The notes: generated by a model not told the origin, from the letters alone. Positions 1 to 9,649 are shown, numbered from the stretch's first letter. The stretch: 14,583 nucleotides of DNA from Hepatocystis sp. ex Piliocolobus tephrosceles (GCA_902459845.2 CABPSV020000261.1:625-15207); one strand, 5' to 3'. Made by a program: numbers and translations.

Positions 1-2013
1 GAAAGGTATTAACTCGCTTCGGGTTTTTTCTGCTGGTTCTATTACAGTTGTAGCGGCCTGCATTAGGACTTGTATTATGACTTACATTAAGGACCACTCC
101 TTTTTTCTCACTCATATCTTTTTTACCAAAAATACAAACAGTTAAAAAGTTACAATTACAACAAACATAAACATTTTTAACATTTTTTTTATATTTTTCA
201 ATTTTAAAATAGTTTCCTTTACCTATGTAACTATTATCAAAATTTTTAAAATCGTCATACTGTAAAATTTTAGTACGCAACATGTTAGATAAGCGATATA
301 AATTTTTTTTTTTTAAATTGGTGAAAAAATATATTTTTTTATTTAATAACAATTTTTTAATATGAAAATCCAGCTCCCCATGTATTAAAATAACATTCAA
401 AGTTTTATTAGTTATTTTTTTTAAAATGAAATTAATATCTCTATAGTCATAACACTCTTCAAACGTTTCATATTTTGCCTCTATCTCAGCATCCAATAGT
501 AATATCCTGGGTTTTTTTATTTCTATATTGTCAAAATATATTGAGCAATTTGTAAATACAAGTCCGTTGATATAAAAACTGTTTTTTATATTTTTACAAG
601 GGAAATATTTTATCTGCGTAAGTTACAAAAAGACAAACAAACGAACGAAAGTGAAAATAGGAATGCCAATATCAGTATGAAGAATGAGTAAAAAAAAACA
701 TCACATAATAATGTAAAGTGCTTATATATATGTGTTAACGGATATGTAACTATGCTTACTTTTATAATGCTCAATATGTCATAGTCATAATGCGGATAAT
801 ATTTTGAAAGCTCGTGTATGATACTTAATATGTTAAAGTATAATTTACTATCAATTTCATAATACTTAAGCTGGTTTAATATAACTTTATAAAAATAGCG
901 ATTTAGAAGTATATTTGTTTTTAAAGAAAAATTTATACTCTTATGATATATATTTTTATTTTGATTCTTTTCAAAAAAATAAAAAAATGGATTTATTTTT
1001 TCTTTTAATAATACAGTTTGTTTTGTATTTATAAATGCGTTCGGGTTACTGGTTGGTGTATAAATACATTTTTTGTTCGTTTCTTTTTTTTTTAAATATT
1101 TTTCTTGAACTCTTTTGAGTATTAATTTATTTATTCTTTCTTCTTTCAAACTTTCATTATAAGTATTACAAATAGTTTCACTCTTTTTAATTATATTTAC
1201 GTAAAATTTGGAGTTACATATTGAACTATAATCTGAAAATAATAAAAGCGTTCACACATATAATATATATATAGACATATATATGTAAACATATATATAT
1301 GTACATATACATGTACATATATGTGGACAAAACTAAGGTATGCGCGGTTAATATATAAACTTACATACAAACACACACAATATAGTATATCATTTTTTTT
1401 TCTACTTTTGTTTTACCATTTTTATTTATTTCATTTTTAAAAAATTTTGTAGGTAAGTTATTGGATATTTTTGCACCATCGTTTGGTTTTTTTTTAATTG
1501 GTTTGTTTTTTTTTACTACTGCTTTTTCCACTCTTTCTTTCTGTTTATTATCCTCATTACGGTATATATTGATCAATCGATTTGACAAATTGATTGGCCT
1601 AATATCTTTAAAAATTGTTAAAAAAAAAAAAAAAAAAATAGACAAATAGATAAATAGACAATCGGACATATAAACAAGTAGAGATATATATATATATATA
1701 TATATATGTAGTTACACAAATGTGACCGTTGTGAGCTTTGTAAGTAATTATATATATATATATCGTTCGTTTATTACTGCTCTTTTGTTTTTTGTAGCTT
1801 ATTTATTGTAGTTCGTGTTACTATTGCTTTAATTATTTTTATCGTTATTGCTATTATTATTATATATACTTTTTTTTATAATTTTGAATGTTCTTTAAAC
1901 TTACCATTAAAAATTGGATATTTAAGTATCCAATCAAAAAAATCTTGGTAGCTACTACTTTGTTTTGGAAAAGTTTCAAAACTTACATATGTATCAGATA
2001 CTTTTCTATCCAT
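1..2013 (-). CDS. FAB1: FAB1/PIKfyve-like phosphatidylinositol-3-phosphate 5-kinase, 5' part (four exons, partial)
   Basis: Spliced minus-strand gene, my model: exon 1 2013-1905, exon 2 1605-1369, exon 3 1232-760, exon 4 613 to the window edge. This joins in frame to 477 codons. The ATG at 2013 opens exon 1 (MDRKVSDTYVSF). Residues 37-150 are basic and low in complexity. From about residue 240 the protein aligns, from memory, with the CCT (Cpn60/TCP1-like) domain of FAB1/PIKfyve: DILSIIKIKYFP (267-278), NGLVFTN (289-295), KKPRILLLD (306-314), IYFFTNLKKKNLYRLSNM (367-384, like the ITLVINV...LERISRM stretch of PIKfyve) and VCCNCNFLTVCIFG (423-436). The family makes PI(3,5)P2 from PI3P on endosomal or food-vacuole-type membranes, and the CCT domain scaffolds partners. 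The kinase domain must lie left of the window. No FYVE Cys clusters are visible. From 85 leftward an alternative GTAAGT donor exists, so the last 28 codons are less certain. A divergent group II chaperonin subunit is the main alternative, but the strand order upstream of the CCT region fits PIKfyve better. Confidence 0.75.
614..759 (-). other. FAB1 intron 3
   Basis: A phase-0 intron with donor A|GTAAGC at 759 and acceptor TAACTTACGCAG ending at 614. The join reads ILSIIK|IKYFPCK. This reproduces the spacing of the start of the CCT domain in FAB1/PIKfyve proteins (D-I-x5-I-K-x2-P), which supports both junctions. Confidence 0.85.
1233..1368 (-). other. FAB1 intron 2, with tandem donor and acceptor choices
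   Basis: The chosen pair is donor GTATGT at 1368 and acceptor TTATTTTCAG ending at 1233. The overlapping donor GTAAGT at 1364, paired with the downstream acceptor TTATAG ending at 1226, also keeps the frame. The two products differ by one codon (3 nt) overall. The intron is TA-rich (1258-1320). Confidence 0.65.
1606..1904 (-). other. FAB1 intron 1
   Basis: The intron opens with GTAAGTTT at 1904 (minus) and closes with TTTTTAAAG at 1606, just after a long poly(T) tract (read on the minus strand). Joining exon 1 (109 bp, one base over) to exon 2 makes codon GAT and keeps the frame open. The next AG, seven bases further on, would cause an early stop. The intron contains (TA)n microsatellites near 1687-1706 and 1750-1762. 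Confidence 0.75.
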
Positions 2014-2327
2014 AATTTCTTTATTATTTTATTTTTTCATTAAAAAAAAGAAAATAAAAATAAAGGATATTAATTATTATAAATTTATTTATTCTTACAT
2101 GTACCTCATTTTTGTATTACCTATAAGCTTTTCACTTGTTCGCTATTCAATTCGCTGCTTTTGTAACTTTCAATTTTTTATTAAGTTTGATTTACCAATG
2201 TGATATATACATAATTTCAACTCCTCGTAACATTCAATTTTCATCTTTTTACTATGAATGTACCAGTTTTGTTTTAAGCGAACAAGATAAAAATCTTTTT
2301 TTTTTTTTTTTTTACTTATTTTTTATG

Positions 2328-2382
<55 letters not shown>
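2328..2382. repeat. (ATT)n trinucleotide microsatellite
   Basis: About 18 uninterrupted copies of ATT directly after a poly(T) stretch. It lies roughly 315 bp upstream of the FAB1 start and is probably length-variable. Confidence 0.95.
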
Positions 2383-2384
<2 letters not shown>

Positions 2385-4120
2385 AAAACAAAAATATATT
2401 TATAGAACTTGCCAATTTAATGCCATTTGAGAAAAATGTATAGAATTAGCTGAATAGGGCCTTACATATGTTTATGCATATGTACATATATATATATGTA
2501 TGAAAACTTCAGAATGTTAAAAAAAAAAAAAATGATATTAGTAATATTTGTCAAAACATTATAATTAATAAAAATAAATTTGTTAAAGGTAGAATTAATA
2601 AAAATATTACTAGTATGTACAATAAAACTAACACAATAAATTTCACTTAATTTTTTAAACAATAAAATTAAAAGGTTAAAAATAAAATCAAAAATATCAT
2701 ACAAAAACTTTTACCCGTAATATAAACGTAATTAGGAAATTACAGTTTGACAATCGAAAGTTATTAATTATGTTTACAGCTATTAGCATTAGTACATATA
2801 TAATTGTACATATTTAATAATAAGAATATTTTTATCATTAAACATATTCATTGTTTATTTTCAAATTCTTTTTAACAAATAAAACATTTTTGTTCAGCGG
2901 TTTAAAATGACATATATATTATACCTTTTTTTTCAGATAATATACTACAAAGTGTTCTAATTTTTTATTATTTTTTTTTTTTTTTTTACATAATAAAAAA
3001 TTCCATTTTATCCTTTTTTTTTTTAGATTAGTATGATTAATCACATTTGAAAAATGTAAAAAAAAAAAAAAATAATAATAACGTTATATATATATATATA
3101 TATATGTGATAAATACCTTTTCATTCGTGCTAAATCTTTACTTTAAGTAAAAAAAGAAAATTATAATAAAGCTGAGAAAAAACAAAAATAAAAGTAAATA
3201 GTTTTATTTACTATAATAACAGTATAATTATTATAAAAAAAAAAAAAAAAATGTAACATTAACTTGTCTGTACAATTATTTTTACATTTGAATTTTATGT
3301 CAACGACGTAAGAAGATTTGTTTTTAGTATATGTATATAAAAAGTAATGTTTTATATATTTTTTGTATATATGTATATATTATGTTGAAAATTTAAAGCG
3401 TGAATATGTTTCTAATTTGTCTTGTACATGTTTACGATTGTCCATTATATCCTATTTATGTTAGCGTGTAAACATTTTTTCACCAATTTTGTTAAAAATA
3501 AAATTTTAAAATTTATTAGAAATTATACACACAATCTATATTATATTTAAAATATATTTTTTTTTTTTTTTTTGATGTTCCTTCTCATCACTGTTAATTA
3601 ATCCCATATATGAATCATTATGTGTCCTTGTCCAAGTTTTTCATTTTTTTTTTTTTTTTAAGTGTATATGCATTGATATATAATATTCACATATATATGC
3701 ATCTAAAATATGTGTATTGTATATACTTATTTATGGGTATTAATTTATCTATACTTAAAACAAAAAAACAGAAAATTCATCTTGCTTGTTATTTTTTATT
3801 ATTTGCTTTAGTCTGTTTATCTTATCTATACTTTATGTATCTACATTTTTTTTTTTTCAAATTCAAGGTTCTTTAAGTAACATCTTTTTAAATAAAAAAG
3901 CAAAAAAAAAATATATACATATATAATATATATAATATATATAAGCATAAAAACAGTAAAGGTTGAGAGAATGGAAGCGGTAAAAATGCAAAAACGTTAA
4001 AACACAAAAACATCAGAACGCTAAAACGTAAAAAAATAAAAACATAGTGTTCTATATTTTTATACATATGCACAAACTTATAATTTTAAAATATATGCAT
4101 AATATTGCGCATAAAGGGAG

Positions 4121-4147
4121 AAAAAAAAAAAAAAAAAAAAAAAAAAA
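4121..4147. repeat. 27-base poly(A) tract
   Basis: An uninterrupted run of 27 A after GGGAG. Long dA:dT tracts in Plasmodium intergenic DNA tend to exclude nucleosomes. No gene-specific role can be read here. Confidence 0.9.
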
Positions 4148-4299
4148 TATTGACGTATGCATTCAATTATGTATTCATTTATATATTCGTTTAGTATTCA
4201 TGCGTGTGTTTGTTTCGTTTAGCATTCATTTGTATATATATTTATTTATTAATTTTTTAATATATTTTATTCATTTATTTTACTCATTCATTTATTCAT

Positions 4300-4385
4300 C
4301 ACTTATTCATCCATTTATTCATCACTTATTCATTTATTCATCACTTATTCATTTATTCATCACTTATCCATTTATTCACTTATTC
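4300..4385. repeat. 19-23-bp tandem array (CACTTATTCATTTATTCAT)
   Basis: Four head-to-tail units start at 4300 (23 bp, carrying an extra CATC-like step), 4323 (19 bp), 4342 (19 bp) and 4361 (18 bp, one substitution), then a partial copy. Looser TTCATTTATT copies extend left to about 4265. The unit lengths are not multiples of three, so the array is not coding. Confidence 0.9.
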
Positions 4386-5156
4386 CCTTTTTCAATAATT
4401 CATATACATTTTTAAGCTCATATTTTATTAATATTTTTAGTGAGTTATAAAATATAAATCGTAATTTACAAGAATAAAAATCAATAATTTTATCTTTTGT
4501 TTAAATTACAGTGGGTTCTATAAAAGCACTTTTGTTCTTAATATATTTTTTTTTTTTTTTACAATTTTTTAGAAGTACATATGTTTATGAATTACATATG
4601 AGTTAAAAATAAAGGATGTATACAAAAAAACAAAAATCATGTGCGTACATATAATTACATGTATTTGAAAATCTACACGGTTTTGACAATTTTATTCAAT
4701 AAAAAAAAAGGCATATACATATATACTATATATATTACTAACATAAATAATTTTATATATTGTAAAATAAAAATACGAAACTATATTAAAAAAAAAAAAA
4801 AAGTAACAATAATAACATAACTCTAAATACGTCAAAAGTAAAAAGCAAACAGAACATAAGTTTTTCATGCTGACCGCTTCACATAAATAAATAAGCAAAT
4901 TAAAATATAGATAAAAAAATATACACGCAAAAATATATATGCAAAAATAGACATACAAAAAAATAGATATACAAATCCCTCTATATATATATATATATAT
5001 ATATTACCGTACGTATGTAATAACCCACATAAACGTCACTTGTCTAAATGCACATCCAAAAAAAAAAACCCTTGTCACTTATTAAAACAAACAAAACAGC
5101 TAAAAAATATATACATATATATATATACATACGCTTGTATAAACTAAAAAATTACA

Positions 5157-5705
5157 ATGCCAGAAGAAGCGGTAGCATTGGTTGTAGACAATGGTAGTGG
5201 TATGGTTAAGTCTGGGTTAGCTGGTGATGATGCACCTAAATGTGTATTTCCTTCGATTGTTGGTCGACCTAAAATGCCTAATATAATGATAGGGATGGAA
5301 CAAAAAGAGTGTTATGTAGGAGACGAGGCACAAAATAAAAGAGGCATATTAACATTAAAATATCCAATAGAACATGGTATTGTAACAAACTGGGATGATA
5401 TGGAAAAAATATGGCACCATACATTTTATAACGAATTAAGAGTATCTCCTGAAGAACATCCTGTACTATTAACAGAAGCTCCTTTAAATCCGAAAACAAA
5501 TAGGGAAAGGATGACTCAAATTATGTTTGAGTCATTTGATGTTCCAGCGATGTATGTTAGTATACAGGCTATTTTATCTTTGTATGCATCAGGAAGGACT
5601 ATAGGTAACACTATAAAACACAAGTGTGTGTATGCGCACGTACATATATACATATATATGTACATAATATAAACAGGAGTATTAAGAAAGGAAATAAAAA
5701 TAAAT

Positions 5706-5749
<44 letters not shown>

Positions 5750-5898
5750 GTTAATAAAATTTAACATATAAACATATGAAATAAAGAATATATGAAGATA
5801 GTTTATAAATGTATCCCTGGTTGTTTTTATTTTCTTTTTTGTAACAAAAAATGCAAAACTATGAATATACATGTCTACACGTAAACATATGTACTTTC

Positions 5899-5948
<50 letters not shown>

Positions 5949-6634
5949 TAGGAATCGTGCTTGATAGTGGGGACGGTGTCAGTCACACGGTACCTATATA
6001 CGAAGGATATGTATTACCTCATGCAATCAACAGAATCGATATGGCTGGTAGAGACTTAACCTACCACATGATGAAATTATTTACAGAAAGAGGTTATACC
6101 TTTACGACAACAGCAGAAAGAGAAATAGTTCGTGATATAAAAGAAAAACTATGTTATATTGCAATTGATTATGAAGAAGAATTAAGAAAGTCAGAAGAAA
6201 ATACAAGCGAAATAGAAGAAATATATGAATTACCTGATGGTAATTTAATAACAGTAGGTAATGAAAGATTTAGATGCCCCGAGGCTTTGTTTAATCCTTC
6301 ATTAATTGGAAGAGAGTGTCCAGGGTTACATATAACAGCTTATCAAAGCATTATGAAATGTGATATAGATATAAGAAAAGAATTATATGGTAATATAGTT
6401 TTAAGTGGTGGCACAACTATGTATAATAATATAGGGGAAAGGTTAACAAAAGAAATTACTATGCTCGCACCATCCTCTATGAAAATTAAAGTTATCGCAC
6501 CTCCCGAAAGAAAATATTCCGTTTGGATTGGAGGCTCTATTTTATCATCACTTTCAACTTTTCAACAAATGTGGATAACAAAAGAAGAATATGACGATGC
6601 CGGTCCAAGTATAGTGCATAGAAAGTGTTTTTAA
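5157..6634 (+). CDS. ACT2: Actin II (two exons)
   Basis: Exons 5157-5604 and 5952-6634 give 376 aa, the standard actin length. The ATG follows an AT-rich leader and opens [15 protein letters not shown]. Family landmarks are intact: phosphate loop [10 protein letters not shown] (11-20), D-loop near 40-50, His73, catalytic Gln137, second phosphate loop LDSGDGVSH (153-161, His161), GGTTMYN in subdomain 3, and the C-terminus IVHRKCF. Features such as [16 protein letters not shown] and [15 protein letters not shown] match Plasmodium actin II rather than the ubiquitous actin I. Known of the family: actin II is used mainly in male gametogenesis and mosquito stages, and its gene has an intron while actin I does not. 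Oddity: codon 149 is Ile (GRTIG) where most actins have Thr (GRTTG). The neighbour downstream, DHS, is convergent. Confidence 0.97.
5605..5951 (+). other. Actin II intron with a 48-base poly(T) tract at the acceptor
   Basis: A phase-1 intron with donor ATAG|GTAACA and acceptor TTTGTAG|GAATC. It splits the Gly150 codon in the GRTIGIVLDSG segment. It contains a long (TA)n run near 5715-5746 and 48 consecutive T at 5900-5947, immediately before GTAG. Reading through the donor gives a stop after 22 non-actin codons. Confidence 0.97.
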
Positions 6635-7350
6635 AAAAAAATAAAAAAAAAAGGGGGAAATGGTAACAGCTGCAACAATTACTAAAAAACAAATAAAATA
6701 AATAAATAAATAAAATTTCGCACACATAGTTGTACCTAATACATGCTCATTATATAATTATGTAGCATTAAAAAAAAAAAAATAATAATAATAATAATAA
6801 TTTAATTTAAAATAAATGACAAAGTATTTATATATTTTGAACTTTTTAAAATATTTAAATTTTTATGTCTAATTTTTTTAAACCTTTTTTTTTACATTTG
6901 AACATGCACATACATATATAAATACATAATTTTTATATGTATATATATTTTTTCACTCAGTCATCAATATATTTATATATACATATATATATGTATCATT
7001 TTATCATAATCTATTATACTACATTTACGTCATTTCGTAAATATTTCTTCAGTATATATATATATATATATATATATACAAATAAATAGATAACTAAATA
7101 CACATAAGCTTTAATTTATTTTTTATACAGTTTTTATGTTTATTTTACATATTTAAACTTTAATTCATTTTATGAAGCATTTTTGTTTTGAAACCAGAAT
7201 TTTAGCTATTTACTTAATCCGTTTGTTTAACACTAATAAAAATGACAATTTGTTTTTTTTTATTTTATTTAACAAATTATTTGTTACTTTTTGTTATTTG
7301 ATTCTATTATTATTTTTTCACTTTGCTATTTTTTTATTTTGCTATTTTTT

Positions 7351-7414
7351 CGATTTTTGCATTTTTCGATTTTTTCATTTTTCGATTTTTTCATTTTTCG
7401 ATTTTTTCATTTTT
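7351..7414. repeat. 16-bp tandem array (CGATTTTTTCATTTTT)
   Basis: Four head-to-tail 16-bp units start at 7351, 7367, 7383 and 7399. The first has one T-to-G change, and a degenerate fifth follows. The unit is not a multiple of three; the Phe/Ser-rich frames it creates are artefacts. Confidence 0.93.
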
Positions 7415-7684
7415 TGATTTTTCGTTCCATTTCATACTCTTCTATTTTTCTTTTTTTTTTTCTTTTTCTTTAACATCATTACGCATAACGAATCGCGTAT
7501 GTATGTATATATATATCCGCTTGCTAATATATATTTAAATACATTCATAAAAATGGGGATCACAACAATATGCATGCAAGTTAATGTAGTAATATCCATA
7601 TATTAGCTACTGTTTTTTCATAAAAATATTCTTAATTTATCTAAACTTTATATTAACTTTTGAAAAAAAAAAAAAAAAAAAAAT

Positions 7685-7831
7685 GCTACGATACCATTGT
7701 TACCGATACTATTGCTACGATGCTATTGCTACGATACCATTGTTACCGATACTATTGCTACGATGCTATTGATACGACGCTATTGCTACGATGCTATTTT
7801 TACTACTATTATTGCTACTGTTATTATATCA
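7685..7831. repeat. Degenerate 14/15-bp minisatellite with a perfect 43-bp higher-order duplication
   Basis: About ten units related to CTACGATGCTATTG and TTACCGATACTATTG. The first three form a 43-bp block at 7685-7727 that is repeated exactly at 7728-7770. Later units (ATACGACGCTATTG and others) drift and fade into TTATTA. GC content is well above the surrounding DNA. Confidence 0.93.
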
Positions 7832-7927
7832 CCATTAACGTTTTCTTAATTAATAATATTTAGTTTAAACAATTAAAAGCTGGTTTTTTAAATAGTTTAT
7901 TATGACAAGTGTAAACATGTATTGCAC

Positions 7928-7928
<1 letters not shown>

Positions 7929-7969
<41 letters not shown>
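7929..7969. repeat. (TA)n microsatellite, 41 bp
   Basis: Uninterrupted alternating TA, typical of Plasmodium intergenic DNA. A near-equal tract sits at 8147-8187, about 60 bp from the DHS stop codon and probably within its 3' UTR or flank. Confidence 0.95.
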
Positions 7970-7972
<3 letters not shown>

Positions 7973-8141
7973 TAAGTTCGAATTTATGTATTTATAACTA
8001 ATACATGATAAAATTGTATTGATACAAACAAACAAAAAAAAATACATATATACATACATACATAACGCAAAGTGAACACGCATGGCATAATAGTGTAATA
8101 TTCAAAGTGACTAACAATTTTTTTTACCTTTTATTTTATTT

Positions 8142-8146
<5 letters not shown>

Positions 8147-8187
<41 letters not shown>
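8147..8187. repeat. (TA)n microsatellite, 41 bp, close to the DHS 3' end
   Basis: Uninterrupted alternating TA followed by TTTTC, downstream of the DHS stop codon on the minus strand. Confidence 0.95.
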
Positions 8188-8190
<3 letters not shown>

Positions 8191-8248
8191 CAGTTATAGT
8201 TATCGGACTAACTCAAACACACATCCATTGTAACCACGACACCTATGA

Positions 8249-9649
8249 TTAATCATACTTTCCTTGTAAATTCCGAGTATATAAATAAAAAGTGTTAAGC
8301 ACCATTAATGGGAAAAGAATAGTAGCATCGCCAAAAACCTTAACATGATTATTTTGGTGCCCTGATTTTATTTTTCCCCATGATAAAGCTTCAGTAGTAT
8401 TAGCTCCACTATCACTTCCATCATACTCATTAGCTGTGTTCACATAAACGGCAAAATCTGCTCCATTTCGCATAAGATTAGCATTACATACATGATGCTT
8501 TGGTAATCCACCACCCAATATAATAATACCTGATTTTAAGCAATTTAATGCTAATGAATTAATTTTTTTAATATCTTTAACTATATCTAAAATTAAATTA
8601 TTTTTTATTTTTTTACCATAATTGTGAAAAAATAAATTATCACCTAAGGAACCATCTGTTAAACCTGGACAAAAAACGGGGATATCGTTTTTATAACACC
8701 AATATAATAATGAGCTTTCATCGTTTATTTCTTTTCCTAACCTACTAATAAATTCAGACGGACTTAAATAAAACATATCATCTGTATCCTCTTCGTCTGA
8801 TGTGTAATCATATATGTTGTTGTTGTTACTGAACTTATTTGTATGATCTTCTCCACTATTTTTGTTATATTTTAATTTTATTGATTTTTCTCTCATTTGC
8901 TTTAACTGCTCCTCTTTTTTTTTTCTTCTTTCCATTTTTTTTAAAAACAATGCTTCATTTTTTTCATTTTGTTCATGTAAAATATTATTTAACAAAGGTT
9001 GTAACCAGTCTTCAAATTTACAATAATTATCATTAGGTACAATTAAATTTCCAATTCTATTCCAACCTTTTTTTCTTAATTTTTTTCCATTTAGATTGAA
9101 ATCGCCAATATATGTTTTGGAAAAACATTTTATTATATCTTCTTCTATACCACCAGCTGTTGTTACAATTACATCAACAAATTTATTTTTCGCTAAATAA
9201 ACAAAAAACTCCCTCAAACCACTAGAAATCATATTGGACGTAAAAGATAACCATATAATACATTCTTTTTTTTTTACATTATATTCACTAGAAGTTTCAT
9301 CATGTTTATCACTAAAATCAATCTCGTCTTTCGTTATAACATCCTTCTTTTCTTTTTGTTCAGTTTTATTCATATATTTATAATATATCATTTTATTTAT
9401 TTCATCAATACCTATTCCTAAATTAGTGGCTTGGAAACCCATATACTTATAGCTGTTAATAAATTCATGAATGTTCACGTTTTTTTCTAAATTTATACCT
9501 TTTACTATATCTGTACTATCAGGAATTTTATATGATTGTACAAAAACAGATGATTTGGCACTATTTATATCATTTTCTTCATCACTACTTTCACTTTTTT
9601 CGCTATCGCTTATTATTTTGTTGACTCCTTTAAATATAATCCCGTCCAT
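8249..9649 (-). CDS. DHS: Deoxyhypusine synthase
   Basis: Single exon, 466 aa, longer than the roughly 370-aa human enzyme. The enzyme uses NAD and spermidine to transfer an aminobutyl group to one lysine of eIF5A, the first step of hypusine formation, in the cytosol. Conserved blocks in order: FQATNLGIGIDEINKM (72-87), LSFTSNMISSGLREF (134-148), VTTAGGIEEDIIKC (162-175), GWNRIGNLIVP (195-205), SPSEFISRLGKEI (296-308), PVFCPGLTDGSLGDN (324-338), GGGLPKHHVCNANLMRNGAD (379-398), EYDGSDSGA (408-416) and SWGKI (423-427). Lys426 corresponds to the catalytic lysine that forms the imine intermediate (human Lys329), and His385/386 to the active-site histidine. Two lineage inserts are visible: acidic/charged residues about 95-128 and a basic coiled-coil-like then Asn/Asp-rich stretch about 225-293. 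The N-terminus (1-60) is acidic and low in complexity. All key residues are present, so an active enzyme is expected. Confidence 0.97.
   Translation of the reverse strand: MDGIIFKGVNKIISDSEKSESSDEENDINSAKSSVFVQSYKIPDSTDIVKGINLEKNVNIHEFINSYKYMGFQATNLGIGIDEINKMIYYKYMNKTEQKEKKDVITKDEIDFSDKHDETSSEYNVKKKECIIWLSFTSNMISSGLREFFVYLAKNKFVDVIVTTAGGIEEDIIKCFSKTYIGDFNLNGKKLRKKGWNRIGNLIVPNDNYCKFEDWLQPLLNNILHEQNEKNEALFLKKMERRKKKEEQLKQMREKSIKLKYNKNSGEDHTNKFSNNNNIYDYTSDEEDTDDMFYLSPSEFISRLGKEINDESSLLYWCYKNDIPVFCPGLTDGSLGDNLFFHNYGKKIKNNLILDIVKDIKKINSLALNCLKSGIIILGGGLPKHHVCNANLMRNGADFAVYVNTANEYDGSDSGANTTEALSWGKIKSGHQNNHVKVFGDATILFPLMVLNTFYLYTRNLQGKYD

Larger units (their letters stand above)
2014..5156. other. 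Divergent intergenic region between FAB1 and actin II
   Basis: About 3.1 kb without a credible gene. Every open frame is short and made of homopolymer or (TA)n translation (Phe/Ile/Tyr/Lys), with no recognisable domain. It must hold both promoters and 5' UTRs. Actin II is known as a sexual-stage gene in Plasmodium, so stage-specific control elements are expected, but I cannot point to one. Contents include poly(T)/poly(A) runs (2296-2313, 2520-2532, 2971-2987, 3059-3072, 3236-3250, 3557-3573, 4121-4147, 4549-4560, 4787-4801), (ATT)n at 2328-2382, TA tracts at 3087-3104 and 4983-5003, and a 19-23-bp array at 4300-4385. Confidence 0.85.
6635..8248. other. Convergent intergenic region between actin II and DHS
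   Basis: About 1.6 kb between the 3' ends of two convergent genes. There is no supported gene; the open frames are translations of tandem repeats. It should hold both 3' UTRs and polyadenylation regions. It is dense in simple repeats: poly(A) plus (AAT)n at 6770-6801, TA at 7053-7077, a 16-bp array at 7351-7414, poly(A) at 7663-7683, a 14/15-bp array at 7685-7831, and two 41-bp TA tracts at 7929-7969 and 8147-8187. Confidence 0.85.

Noticed and set aside
1..613. Assignment of the left gene to a TCP-1/CCT chaperonin subunit
   Set aside because: Considered because the domain is Cpn60-like, but the block before it (HELSKYYPHYDYDILSIIKIKYFP) and the IYFFTNLKKKNLYRLSNM segment follow FAB1/PIKfyve more closely, and no chaperonin ATP-binding domain precedes it.
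2136..2405. Open frame of 89 codons on the plus strand, upstream of FAB1
   Set aside because: The end is poly(T) and (ATT)n translation, and the start has no domain, codon pattern or splice context; treated as chance.
3610..4415. Several Phe/Ile/Tyr-rich frames on both strands
   Set aside because: Made of T tracts, TA repeats and the 19-bp array; not credible proteins.
5516..5986. Minus-strand Lys-rich frame across the actin II intron
   Set aside because: Poly(T) and (TA)n of the intron plus antisense of actin exons.
7172..7538. Three overlapping plus frames rich in Phe and Ser that look like small membrane proteins
   Set aside because: They come from the 16-bp CGATTTTTTCATTTTT array; the period is not a multiple of three and three frames are open at once.
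7660..7863. Small Tyr/Cys-rich frame in the 14/15-bp array
   Set aside because: Repeat translation starting from a poly(A) run; the unit length does not hold a frame.
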